This document shows, one piece after another, positions 51,581 to 60,431 of a stretch of 64,000 bases of DNA. A model generated the notes under the pieces. The model ran no database searches, was not told where the DNA came from, and saw only the letters and a list, made by a program, of their open reading frames with translations. A program made the translations under genes and the position numbers. This DNA comes from Bog-473 sp035551835 (GTDB lineage Bacteria; Actinomycetota; Acidimicrobiia; Acidimicrobiales; RAAP-2), in assembly GCA_035551835.1 (NCBI GenBank), contig DASZMN010000095.1:97888-161887 (forward strand), read 5' to 3'. Every line of letters starts with the position of its first letter. The first letter of the stretch is position 1.

Positions 51581-52401
51581 TGACGTCCCCGTACTCGTCG
51601 CTGCTCGTCGAGCGCCGCGGGCCGGTCGGCTGGCTCGTGTTCAACCGTCCCGACGCGGGCAACGCCATGGACGCGCGCATGCTCGACGAGCTCGAGGCGG
51701 CCTGGCGCGAGCTCGACGCCGACCCCGACGTCCGGGTCATCGTCAACACGGGGGCCGGGCGCTCGTTCCAGACCGGGCTCGACGTGGTACAGCTGGCGCG
51801 TGACCCCGACGCGCTGCGCAAGCAGTCCGGGCGCACCAAGCGGGCCGAGCTGCGCATGACGGCGTGGCACAACCGCGTCTGGAAGCCGGTCCTCGCCGCG
51901 GTCAACGGCGTCTGCGCCGGGGGCGGCCTCCACTTCGTCGCCGACGCCGACGTGGTGCTCGCCGCGTCGGACGCGCAATTCCTGGACCCCCACGTCTCGG
52001 TCGGGCAGGTGACGGCGTACGAGGCGATCGCGCTGGCCCGCAAGATCCCCTTCGAGGCCGTGCTGCGCATGGCCCTGGTCGGGCGCCACGAGCGCATCGG
52101 CGCCGAGCGGGCCCTCGCTCTCGGCCTGGTCAGCCAGGTCGTCGACCCGCCCGGGGCCCTACGCGACGAGGCCCAGGCGCTGGCCGAGAAGATCGCGCAG
52201 AACTCGCCCGCCGCCATGGCGGCCACCAAGCGCGCGCTGTGGGGGGCGCTCGAGTCCGGCCTGACCGACGCCTGCAGGGCCGGCGCCAAGGAATTGGTCT
52301 CCCTGTGGGGCCACCCCGACCAGGAGGAGGGCCCGCGGGCGTACGCCGAGAAGCGCGCCCCGGTGTGGGAGCCGCTCGGCCCGACGCCCGACGGTGGCTG
52401 A
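51580..52401 (+). CDS. Enoyl-CoA hydratase/isomerase family protein
   Basis: 273 residues from ATG 51580, which overlaps the FadE stop (TGATG). AAVNGVCAGGGLHFVADADV and FLDPHVSVGQVTAYEA show His where classical hydratase has Glu at both catalytic positions, like the crotonase at 30941. The reaction is therefore unsure. A longer start at 51556 is possible. Confidence 0.85.
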   Translation: MTSPYSSLLVERRGPVGWLVFNRPDAGNAMDARMLDELEAAWRELDADPDVRVIVNTGAGRSFQTGLDVVQLARDPDALRKQSGRTKRAELRMTAWHNRVWKPVLAAVNGVCAGGGLHFVADADVVLAASDAQFLDPHVSVGQVTAYEAIALARKIPFEAVLRMALVGRHERIGAERALALGLVSQVVDPPGALRDEAQALAEKIAQNSPAAMAATKRALWGALESGLTDACRAGAKELVSLWGHPDQEEGPRAYAEKRAPVWEPLGPTPDGG

Positions 52402-52440
52402 GCCGACACGGGACGACCGAGCACCGTTAGCGTCCGGGCG

Positions 52441-53781
52441 GTGACGGAAGAGACGGCCGGGCGGCTGCTGGCCCGCGTCCTCTCGGCGGCCGGAGTCGGC
52501 GCCGCCTACGGGCGACCGCTTCCGGGACTCCCCGTGCACGTCGTGGCCGACCCCGGCGTGGCGCTGACGTTGGCGCACGCGCACCGCGCGGTGCACGCCA
52601 CACCCGCCGTGGCGCACCTCGGGGAGGGAACCGTGGTCGTGACCGGAGCCCGCCCAGAATCGGCCGGCCCTGGGTCGCCTCCATCACTGCCGGCGGGCCG
52701 CGTCGTGGTGGAGGACACGGCCACCCTGGCTGCGATGGTGACGCCCGTCGTGCAGGCGGTTGCGGCCGACGGCCTCGTGGTGCAGATGGATCTCGACTTC
52801 GACGCCCCGGCGCCTGCCAACTCGTCGCTCGAGGTGCCGCTGGTGGACGCCGGCTGGCAGGAGGCCGACGACGACCTGGTGGCCGCCCTGGCGGCGGCCA
52901 AGCGGATCGTCGTGCTGGCCGGGCCCGGGGTCGTGGCGGCGCGCGAGGTGGGCGGCCTGCATGCCCTCGCCGCCGCAGGTCGGCTGGGCGTGCTCAACAC
53001 GTGGGGAGCGAAGGGAGTCTTCCACTGGCAGAGCCCACACCACTGGGCCACCGTCGGGTTGCAAGAGCGTGACTTCGAACTCGGCGGCCTGCCGACCGCC
53101 GATCTCGTGCTCGCGGTCGGGATCGACGAGCGGGAAGCCCCGCTGCGCCTGTGGGCGCCGTACCCGCACCGGGTCGTCGCCCCCGCCAGCCTCGCGGCCC
53201 TCGCCGGCGGCTGGCGCGGCGCCACGTCGTCGTTCACCGAGCTGCCCCCGCTGCGGCCGCGGCTCGCCGAGGTGACCCAGGCCGGCTGGTCCTCGAGCGC
53301 GACGCCTCTGGTCCCCTCGCTCGTCACCCGGCACTACGCCCAGGTCGCGGGCGGCGCCGGGTTGGTCGCGGCCGACGCCGGGCGCGCCGGCTACTGGGTG
53401 GCGCGCACGTTTGCGACCACGCGGCTGGGCGGCGCGTCGGTCCCCGCCGGCGTCGTCGGGGGCTGGGCGGCGGCCTGTGTCCTCGTGGCGCGGCTCGTCG
53501 ACCCGCTGCGTCGCGCCGTGGCGGTCGTCGACGGCCCGCTCGACGGCCGCAGCCGGGCCGTGCTCGAGGAGGCCGCCCGCGGCGGCGTCGCCGTGGGCGT
53601 CGAGGCGTGGGCGGACGGGGGCGACGAGCTCGGGCCGGAGGCCCACCGCGCCCGGCTCGAGGAGCTCACCACGGCGGGCGGCGTCGCGACCCTGGCCACC
53701 GACGGCCGCCAGCTCGCCGAGATGACGGGCGTGGCCGGCCCCGTGCGGGCCTGGACCGACGACATACAATATCCACAATGA
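52441..53781 (+). CDS. Degenerate ThDP-enzyme-like protein
   Basis: 446 residues. The order of PYR-like (ALTLAHAHRAVHATPAVAHL), central (GPGVVAAREVGGLH, NTWGAKGVFHWQSPHHWATV) and PP-like domains recalls acetolactate synthase-family enzymes, but no GDG...N cofactor motif is found and the catalytic Glu of the PYR domain is not evident. It is about 100 residues shorter than an active enzyme. A non-catalytic or altered role is likely. Its last codons contain the 13-bp site, and its stop overlaps the P450 start. Confidence 0.65.
   Translation: MTEETAGRLLARVLSAAGVGAAYGRPLPGLPVHVVADPGVALTLAHAHRAVHATPAVAHLGEGTVVVTGARPESAGPGSPPSLPAGRVVVEDTATLAAMVTPVVQAVAADGLVVQMDLDFDAPAPANSSLEVPLVDAGWQEADDDLVAALAAAKRIVVLAGPGVVAAREVGGLHALAAAGRLGVLNTWGAKGVFHWQSPHHWATVGLQERDFELGGLPTADLVLAVGIDEREAPLRLWAPYPHRVVAPASLAALAGGWRGATSSFTELPPLRPRLAEVTQAGWSSSATPLVPSLVTRHYAQVAGGAGLVAADAGRAGYWVARTFATTRLGGASVPAGVVGGWAAACVLVARLVDPLRRAVAVVDGPLDGRSRAVLEEAARGGVAVGVEAWADGGDELGPEAHRARLEELTTAGGVATLATDGRQLAEMTGVAGPVRAWTDDIQYPQ
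53762..53774. promoter_or_regulatory. 13-bp GNAT-N5-ATNC site inside a gene end, before P450
   Basis: ACATACAATATCC (minus GGATATTGTATGT, identical to 45884). It is encoded within the last codons of the preceding gene (DIQYPQ, with a rare ATA codon). The contained TACAAT (53765-53770) puts a start of transcription at about the P450 ATG, 53778. Confidence 0.55.
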
Positions 53782-55001
53782 CCACTTCGACCGTCCCGGC
53801 GGCCGGTTCGCCGGAGCGCCCCCTGACCTGGGACCCGTTCGACACGGCCTACAAGTCCGAGCCCCACGCCATCTGGCGCCGACTGCGTGACGAGGCACCG
53901 CTGTACCGCAACGACGAGTACGACTTCTGGGCCCTGAGTCGCTTCGCCGACGTCATGGCCGCGCACCTCGACCCCCGGACCTTCAGCTCCGGCCACGGGA
54001 CGGTGCTCGAGACGATGACCGAGGCACCGCAGGCCCCAATGATGATCTTCATGGACCAGCCCGACCACACGCGGCTGCGCCGGCTCGTCTCCCGCGCCTT
54101 CACGCCCCGCCGGGTCGCGGACCTCGAACCGCAGATCCGCCAGCTCTGCGGTGAGCTCCTCGACGCCCAGCGCGGCCGCGAGGGCTTCGACTACGTGCAG
54201 GACTTCGGCGCCATCGTGCCGGCGACCGTCATCGCCATGCTGCTCGGCGTCCCCGAGGCCGATCGGCCGATGCTCCGGGAGCACATCGACACCCTGTTCC
54301 ATATCGAGCCCGGCGTGGGCATGGTCAACGACGTGTCCGCCACCGCCGGCCTGGCGCTCATGACCTACATCGGCGAGCAGCTCGAGGAGCGGCAGCGCAC
54401 CCCGCGCGACGACATGTTCAGCGACCTGGTGACGGCCGAGGTGGTCGAGCCGGACGGCTCGCGGCGCCGGCTGACCGCGGAGGAGAGCTCGTTCTTCGGG
54501 ATCCTGTTGGTCTCGGCGGGCACCGAGACCGTGGCGCGCCTGCTGGGGTGGGCCGGCTCGGTCCTGGCCGACTACCCCGAGCAACGGGCGGAGTTGGTCG
54601 CCGATCCCTTCCTGATCCCCGGCGCGGTCGAGGAACTGCTGCGCTTCGAGGCGCCGTCCCCGGTGCAGGGCCGGTGGACCACCGCACCGGTCGACCTGCA
54701 GGGGACCGAGCTGCCGGAGGGATCGAAGGTCTTGTTGCTGACGGGGTCGGCGGGCCGGGACGAGCGCGCCTACTCCGACCCCGACCGTTTCGACATCCAC
54801 CGGAAGTTCGACCAGCACGTGTCCTTCGGCTCGGGCATCCACTTCTGCCTGGGCGCGGCGCTGGCCCGCCTGGAGGGGAGGATCGCACTCGAGGAGACAC
54901 TGGCCCGTTTCCCCGAGTGGGAGGTCGACCGCGCCGACAGCGACCTCCTCTTCACCAGCACGGTGCGCGGGTACAGGCGGTTGCCGATCGCGACCGCCTA
55001 A
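53778..55001 (+). CDS. Cytochrome P450
   Basis: 407 residues. I-helix SAGTETVARLL, ExxR EELLRFE, and haem loop FGSGIHFCLG with Cys near residue 357. It overlaps the ThDP-like gene by four bases yet has its own AT-rich promoter/operator just upstream, so it can be expressed from an internal promoter. It ends 4 bases inside the convergent hydrolase stop. Confidence 0.92.
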   Translation: MTTSTVPAAGSPERPLTWDPFDTAYKSEPHAIWRRLRDEAPLYRNDEYDFWALSRFADVMAAHLDPRTFSSGHGTVLETMTEAPQAPMMIFMDQPDHTRLRRLVSRAFTPRRVADLEPQIRQLCGELLDAQRGREGFDYVQDFGAIVPATVIAMLLGVPEADRPMLREHIDTLFHIEPGVGMVNDVSATAGLALMTYIGEQLEERQRTPRDDMFSDLVTAEVVEPDGSRRRLTAEESSFFGILLVSAGTETVARLLGWAGSVLADYPEQRAELVADPFLIPGAVEELLRFEAPSPVQGRWTTAPVDLQGTELPEGSKVLLLTGSAGRDERAYSDPDRFDIHRKFDQHVSFGSGIHFCLGAALARLEGRIALEETLARFPEWEVDRADSDLLFTSTVRGYRRLPIATA

Positions 55002-56290
55002 GGGACGAGCGCGTCGGCGTCCTCGGCGAGCAGCAGGCGCTCGTCGACCAGGCCTTGCACGGCGTGGCGCCAGCGACGGGCATGGTCCTCGGGCCCGGGA
55101 TAGAGGCGGCACATCCGCTCGGCGTCGAACGGGACCATCTCCCCCAGGGTCGGGCCGCAGGAGCAGCGGGGCAAGTACTGCGCCCGCGGGGCCTCGAGCC
55201 ACGGCACGCGCAGGCCGCCCACCGCGTTGCCGAACTCGTCACGCACGACGCCGTCGACGGTGCCCGGGTCGCGGGCGATCCGGGCGACGTGGGGCATGGG
55301 CACACCGGCGCGGACCCACTCGTCGAGCGCGGCGAGGGTGGCCGTCAGGAAGGCCTCGTAGGGCTCCGACGTGTGGCCGTGGTCCCCGTCGGGCCGGCCC
55401 ACGCGGGCGTCACCGATCGAATGCGGCGCGCCGGGAAGCTCGTAGCCCCGCACGCGGGGCTGCTCGCAGTCCGCCACCGCCGTCGCCGGCGTCACGATGG
55501 TGCCCACCACCTCGGCCTCGCTCAAGATGTTGACGAGCACCGCGTCGACCGGGCGCGCCGATGGTCCGGGCGACACCATGAGGACGTAGGCCTCGAAGGG
55601 CGGCGCCCCGCCCGCCCCACGCCCGCGCTCGTGCCAGCCGTGGTCGACGAAAAGGCGCCAGAAGTTGGCCGTCTGCGAGGCGCCGCAGCCGTAGAGGCGG
55701 CGGATCCCAAGGTCGGCGAACTCCGGGGCGCCGCGCAGGAGGCGGGCGACACCGGCGACGACGGGGTGGCCCTGCGGATGGGCCATCGCCATGTCCCACT
55801 TGAGCGCGAACGCGTCCGTCCCGGCGGGTCCGGGGTGGGAGCGCAGCGGCGCCGGACGCTCGAAGGCAGCGAGGTGGAGGGACGCGTAGCGCTCGGGATC
55901 CCGCGCCTTCAGGGCGTCGATCCCGCCGACGAAGCCGTAGGAGGCACCGAACGAGCTGTTGTGCACGCTCACGCCGACCCAGATGTGGCCCTGGCGCACC
56001 AACCAGTCCGCGGCGAACCAGCTCGCGGGCATCTCGCCGATCATGTGCAGCGGGTCGAACAGGGCGGTCCCGCTGGCGCGCCCGGGATCGGCCGGCCGCC
56101 GCAGGACGAGGCGGGTGGCGTACGCGACGTCCCGCTCGATGCGGACGCCGTCGGGGTCGTACGCGTCGGCCGCGCCCTCGACGAACCATTCCTCTTCGAC
56201 GTAGCCGTGCTCGGCCAGCACCGACGGTGGGGAGTCGGTCGCGCGCGGGCCCCGCAGGCGCGGCGCCGCGACGGGTACTGCGCCGATCAC
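54998..56290 (-). CDS. Alpha/beta hydrolase domain-containing protein
   Basis: 430 residues, related to the large uncharacterised hydrolase group of the ABhydrolase_10 type. GYVEEEWFVEGAADAY opens it, GVSVHNSSFGASYGF is near the nucleophile elbow region, RLYGCGASQTANFWR contains a GxSxT-type elbow, and DHGHTSEPYEAF may hold the acid/His part. It may hydrolyse an ester or lactone of the pathway. GTG 56290 overlaps the CoA-transferase stop (GTGA). A much longer in-frame reading exists but overlaps that gene and was not used. Confidence 0.8.
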   Translation of the reverse strand: MIGAVPVAAPRLRGPRATDSPPSVLAEHGYVEEEWFVEGAADAYDPDGVRIERDVAYATRLVLRRPADPGRASGTALFDPLHMIGEMPASWFAADWLVRQGHIWVGVSVHNSSFGASYGFVGGIDALKARDPERYASLHLAAFERPAPLRSHPGPAGTDAFALKWDMAMAHPQGHPVVAGVARLLRGAPEFADLGIRRLYGCGASQTANFWRLFVDHGWHERGRGAGGAPPFEAYVLMVSPGPSARPVDAVLVNILSEAEVVGTIVTPATAVADCEQPRVRGYELPGAPHSIGDARVGRPDGDHGHTSEPYEAFLTATLAALDEWVRAGVPMPHVARIARDPGTVDGVVRDEFGNAVGGLRVPWLEAPRAQYLPRCSCGPTLGEMVPFDAERMCRLYPGPEDHARRWRHAVQGLVDERLLLAEDADALVP

Positions 56291-58764
56291 GCTCCCGCGT
56301 CGGACGCCTGCAGCGCAGCCTTGCCCTCGAGCATCGCCCCCACCTCGGCGTCGGAGTAGCCCAGTTCGCCCAGGATCGCCTTGGTGTGCTCGCCGCACGC
56401 ACACGGGCCACGCTGGACGACGCCGGACGCCGGCGCGATCTCGACCAGCAGCCCGGGGTCCTCGAACCGTCCGACGCTGGCGGCGCGAGTCTCGCTGACG
56501 AGGCCCAGCCGCCTCGCCTCCGGGTCGTCGAACAGGTCGCGGCAGAAGCCCTCGTCGACGAGCTCGACCGGGACGCCCGCGTCGTCGAGCGCCCCGAACG
56601 CGTCGTGGGCCGTCGTGCCCGCGAAATACGACTCGAGCGCGGCCGCGAGCGCAGCGTCGTCGTCTTCGGCGTCGGCGTCCTGGGCGTCCTCGGCGTCCGG
56701 GGCGTCCTCGGCGTCCTCGACGCTCGGCACCAGGGCACGCAACCTCGAACGCTGCTCGGGCGTCACCGCGGCCACGAAGACCCACTGGTCGCCGGGGGCG
56801 CACCGGTACAGCCGGTACGTGGGCGACAACCCGTACTGGCCGGCGTCGACGTGCCCCCAATCGGGCGCCGACCCGTCGGCGCGGATGTAGGCGTAGGAGG
56901 TGTGCAGGAGGCCGGCGTTCACGATGGAGGTGCTCACCGCCTGCCCCTCGCCCGTGCGCTCCCGGTGGTAGAGCGCCGTGGCGATGGCGATGGCCGCCAG
57001 GAGGGCGTTCCCGGTGTCGCCCATGTTGGACCGGCTCCACAGCGGCGGGTTGCCGGTGTCGCAGGCGCCGTCCTCCCACTCCGTCCCGGTCAGCGCGGCG
57101 GCCGTCTGGTCCGTACCCGGCAGGTCCGAGCGCGGCCCCTTCTCGTACCCGCGCGTGTTGCAGTAGACCAGCCCCGGATAGCGGGCGCGCAGCGTCTCGT
57201 AGTCCAACCCCAGGCGCGCCGCGGCGCCCGGGCGCCAGTTCAGCGTCAGCACGTCGGCCGTCGCCACCAATCGTTCGAACGCCTCACGGCCGGACGGGTG
57301 CTTGAGGTTCAACGCGATGGAGCGTTTCCCGCGGTTGGTGCCCAGCCCCATGTGCGTCCCGTTCCAGTACGAGTCGTAGAGGGCGTTGACCTTGATGACC
57401 TCGGCACCGAGATCGGCGAGGGCGCGTCCGGTGAAGGGACCGGCCACCCCGAGGCCCAGGTCGAGCACGCGCACGCCTTCGAGTGCGTGCGCCGGCGCGT
57501 GCCGCGTCGGGTCGGGGGCCGCCTCGTGGTTGTCGTCGGGTGCGTCGGCGGCAAGTGACCGCACCTCCTCGGTGTGCTGGCCAGGGCGCGGTGCGGGACC
57601 GGCGATGGCTCCCGGCGTCGCCGAGAACTCCAGCAACACGCCGGCGTGCCGGATCGGTCCCTCGTCCGGGTCGTCCACCTCCGCGACGCAGCCATCGGCG
57701 AGGAACGACTTGTCGGCCAGCGCGTCGGCGGGTGACCGGACCGCGGCGACGCCCATCCCTGCGTCCTCTCCGGCGCGGATCCAGTCGTCGGCGGGGAACT
57801 TCGCGAAGGCCTCCGTCAGCAACGGGTGCAGGAAGATGCCGGTGAGCAACCCGTCGGGCTCCATTGAGATGCGGTCGGGGTCGTCGCGATAGGACGTGTC
57901 GAGGTCGGTCGACTCCAAGGTGTCCTTTTCGGCCGCCGCCAGGACGAAGCGCGGACGGACGGTCCAGTGGTGGACCCAGCGGCCGTCGGCACACGGGTAC
58001 AGACCCTCGATCGACCGCGAGTCGACCGGCCACATCCAGTAGAGCGGCGCGTCGGGGTGCTCCACGCGCTGCCAGTTGAGGCAGGCGGCAGCGAGCGCGC
58101 CCTGCAGCAGCGAGGTCGTCACGCGCTGGCCCTGTCCGCTGACCTCCCGGGCGCGCAGGGCGGCCACGATGCCGAGGGTGGCGACATACGTCGCGCCGAC
58201 GCTCGGCCACTGGGTCCGCGGGAAGACGGGCCCGTCGCGGTCGGCGCCGCGCACCAGGCCCTCGGGGGCGTCGAAGTCCGGTTCGGGCCCCGGACGGCCG
58301 CAGATGAACTCCATCGCCGTCCCGCGCCGTCCCTTCTGGTCGAACAGCAGGCCGGTCCTCGCGGCGACCAGAGCGTCGTAGCCGGGGCGGTCGCGGTGCG
58401 CGGGATGCTCGCCGTACCCGCTGATGGAGCACGTGATGAGGCGGGGGTTGACCCGGCCGAGCGCCTCGGGGTCGATGCCGAGGCGTGCCGTCGTGCCGGG
58501 CGAGAAGCTGTCGATCACGACGTCGGACTGCTCCGCCAGCGCCAGGAACTCCTGCCGCCCCTCGTCGGCCTTCAGGTCGAGCACGGCGCTCCGCTTGCCG
58601 CGATTCCACACCCGGTACCCGGTCTGGCCGGCGAACGGGTCACCCGACGGCGGCTCGATCCGGATCACGTCCGCGCCGTTGTCGGCCAGGAACATCGTGG
58701 TCATCGGCCCTGCGGTGCCCCACGTGAGGTCGAGGACCCGCAGGCCATCCAGCGCTCCACCCAT
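56287..58764 (-). CDS. Tandem CaiB/BaiF CoA-transferase fusion lacking catalytic Asp
   Basis: 825 residues with two CaiB-type halves (start to about 395; about 425 to end) joined by a charged linker. At the aspartyl-CoA position the halves read TSLLQGALA (Gln) and TSIVNAGLL (Asn), so neither has the nucleophile. A run of Asp/Glu/Ala (EDAEDAPDAEDAQDADAEDD) is inserted in the second half, encoded by a GGCGTCCTC-like repeat. The reaction may therefore differ, e.g. CoA-ester binding or racemase-like. ATG 58764; a CATAGT palindrome is 32 bases upstream. Confidence 0.82.
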   Translation of the reverse strand: MGGALDGLRVLDLTWGTAGPMTTMFLADNGADVIRIEPPSGDPFAGQTGYRVWNRGKRSAVLDLKADEGRQEFLALAEQSDVVIDSFSPGTTARLGIDPEALGRVNPRLITCSISGYGEHPAHRDRPGYDALVAARTGLLFDQKGRRGTAMEFICGRPGPEPDFDAPEGLVRGADRDGPVFPRTQWPSVGATYVATLGIVAALRAREVSGQGQRVTTSLLQGALAAACLNWQRVEHPDAPLYWMWPVDSRSIEGLYPCADGRWVHHWTVRPRFVLAAAEKDTLESTDLDTSYRDDPDRISMEPDGLLTGIFLHPLLTEAFAKFPADDWIRAGEDAGMGVAAVRSPADALADKSFLADGCVAEVDDPDEGPIRHAGVLLEFSATPGAIAGPAPRPGQHTEEVRSLAADAPDDNHEAAPDPTRHAPAHALEGVRVLDLGLGVAGPFTGRALADLGAEVIKVNALYDSYWNGTHMGLGTNRGKRSIALNLKHPSGREAFERLVATADVLTLNWRPGAAARLGLDYETLRARYPGLVYCNTRGYEKGPRSDLPGTDQTAAALTGTEWEDGACDTGNPPLWSRSNMGDTGNALLAAIAIATALYHRERTGEGQAVSTSIVNAGLLHTSYAYIRADGSAPDWGHVDAGQYGLSPTYRLYRCAPGDQWVFVAAVTPEQRSRLRALVPSVEDAEDAPDAEDAQDADAEDDDAALAAALESYFAGTTAHDAFGALDDAGVPVELVDEGFCRDLFDDPEARRLGLVSETRAASVGRFEDPGLLVEIAPASGVVQRGPCACGEHTKAILGELGYSDAEVGAMLEGKAALQASDAGA
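56654..56720. repeat. GGCGTCCTC-type tandem repeat in CoA-transferase
   Basis: A stretch of about seven imperfect units of GGCGTCCTCG (minus-strand codons GAG/GAC/GCC) encodes the acidic insert of the fused CoA-transferase. Such runs vary easily in length. Confidence 0.6.
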
Positions 58765-58795
58765 GCCACCCACTCCTTCGCGTTGCGGAGCGAAC

Positions 58796-58811
58796 CATAG
58801 TAGTCACTATG
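58796..58811. promoter_or_regulatory. Palindrome CATAGT-AGTC-ACTATG
   Basis: Third copy of the 16-bp palindrome, 32 bases upstream of the fused CoA-transferase start (58764) and after the stop of the preceding ligase gene. Confidence 0.65.
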
Positions 58812-58847
58812 GAGGGCGGCGGGGCGGGCGACCGGCCGGCGCCCCGC

Positions 58848-60431
58848 CTAGTGGAACCGCTCCGCCAGCTGGCGCTTGTCGATCTTCCCGGCGACGGTCC
58901 GGGGCAGCGCTGTCACCACCTCGAGCTGCTCGGGCCAGGCGATGGTCCGCAGTCCCTTCCCGGCGAGGAACGCGCCGAGCGAGTCGAGGGTGGGCGCCGG
59001 CGCGCCGGGCACGAGCTCCACGACTGCGCACACCCGCTCACCCGTGCGCGCGTCGGGGAGCCCGATGACGGCGGCGTCGGCGATGGCCGGATGGCCGCGC
59101 ACCAGTTCCTCGACCTCTGCGGTGCCGATGTTCTCCCCCTTTCGAATGACCACGTCCTTGAGCCGACCGGTGATCCGCACGTAGCCCTCCGTGTCGACGA
59201 CACCGAGGTCGCCCGTGCGCAGATAGCCCTCGTCGTCGAACGCGTCCCCGTCGAGCGAAGGATGGACGTAGCCGAGCATCACCTGCGGGGCGCGCACGCG
59301 CAGCTCGCCCGGCTCGCCGGGCGCGCACCGGCGCCCGTCGGACGCCGCGACCCGGAGCTCGACGCCCGGCAGCGGCCGTCCCTCCGAATCGGACAGCCGT
59401 GCGTCGGGGTCGGCCGGCCGGCCCATCGTCAGCACCGGTGCCTCGGTGAGCCCCCAACTCGAGACGATCCCGCAGCCGCCGAGCTCTCGCCTGACCCGTT
59501 CGTGCAGTCCCGCTGGCTTGGGCGCGCCGCCGCCCGGGCAGCAGCGCAGCGCGGGGAAGAGCGGCGTGTCCGGCTGCTTGGCCTGGACGTCGAGATACGC
59601 CAGATGGAACGCCGTCCCCGAACCGGCCATGGTCACCCCCTCGCGGGCCAGCACGCGCGCGGTGGGCTCGGGGTCGAAATGCTCGATCAGGATCAGCGTC
59701 GCGCCCGACAGCAGGCCGGCCATCAGATTGATCGGGCCGCCGATGTGCGCGATCGGGAACGCAATGCCACTGCGGTCGTTCTCGGTCATGGCGAGGTGAT
59801 CGACCATGCCCGCCGCGGCGGCCGCCAGCGTGCCGTCGGTGTGGCGGACCCCCTTCGGCAACCCGGCCGTACCCGACGTGTAGAACAGCCACTGCGCCGA
59901 AGCCAGGTCGCCGTGGTCGGCGCCGGCCCCAAGAACCGGCAGCGGGTTCGCGCCGCGCACGACCTGCTCGAGCGTCAGCACCGGGGGCCGCCCGGCGCGG
60001 GCCGCGGCGAGGTCGGAGCACAGTGCCAGGTAGTCCACCCCACGCCATTGCGGCGTCACGATCATCAGGTCGACCGCGATCTCGTCCACGATGTGACCGA
60101 TCTCGCGCTCTCGGTAGACGGGGATGATCGGGTTCTGGATCGCGCCGAGACGCGACAACGCCGCCGCCACGACGAGCGTGTCGATGGAGGTGGGCAGCAC
60201 CCACGACACGAGGGAGCGGGCGTTCACCCCGGCGGCCGCCATGCGCTCGGACACGCGGAGCGACTCGAGGCGTAACTCGGCGTACGTCATGCGCCGGCCG
60301 CCCTCGTCGACCAGGAACGTCCGGTCCGGACTAGCGGCCGCGCGTGCGTCCAGCAGGTCGACCACCGTGGGCCCCTGCCCCTGCCCCTGCCCCCGTCTCT
60401 TCCCGGCGGACGCCCTGCCGCGTGCGCTCAC
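58848..60431 (-). CDS. AMP-forming acyl-CoA synthetase (FadD-like)
   Basis: 527 residues. P-loop LFYTSGTAGLPKG, SWGLTEAPVLT, YLRTGDLGVVD, RLKDVVIRKGENIG and C-terminal GKIDKRQL are present. GTG 60431 overlaps the crotonase stop by GTGA. It lies on the minus strand downstream of the crotonase, so both are co-transcribed. The acyl substrate is unknown. Confidence 0.9.
   Translation of the reverse strand: MSARGRASAGKRRGQGQGQGPTVVDLLDARAAASPDRTFLVDEGGRRMTYAELRLESLRVSERMAAAGVNARSLVSWVLPTSIDTLVVAAALSRLGAIQNPIIPVYREREIGHIVDEIAVDLMIVTPQWRGVDYLALCSDLAAARAGRPPVLTLEQVVRGANPLPVLGAGADHGDLASAQWLFYTSGTAGLPKGVRHTDGTLAAAAAGMVDHLAMTENDRSGIAFPIAHIGGPINLMAGLLSGATLILIEHFDPEPTARVLAREGVTMAGSGTAFHLAYLDVQAKQPDTPLFPALRCCPGGGAPKPAGLHERVRRELGGCGIVSSWGLTEAPVLTMGRPADPDARLSDSEGRPLPGVELRVAASDGRRCAPGEPGELRVRAPQVMLGYVHPSLDGDAFDDEGYLRTGDLGVVDTEGYVRITGRLKDVVIRKGENIGTAEVEELVRGHPAIADAAVIGLPDARTGERVCAVVELVPGAPAPTLDSLGAFLAGKGLRTIAWPEQLEVVTALPRTVAGKIDKRQLAERFH

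Noticed and set aside
53151..53777. Upstream extension of the second P450 frame
   Set aside because: Overlaps the ThDP-like gene in another frame and is arginine-rich; P450 similarity begins just after ATG 53778.
56654..56720. Possible CRISPR-like or regulatory repeat
   Set aside because: Units are about 9-10 bases with no spacers and sit inside a gene, coding for an acidic loop.
56291..57079. N-terminal extension of the alpha/beta hydrolase reading frame
   Set aside because: It overlaps the well-supported CoA-transferase and is arginine-rich without conserved motifs; the GTGA overlap start at 56290 is better.
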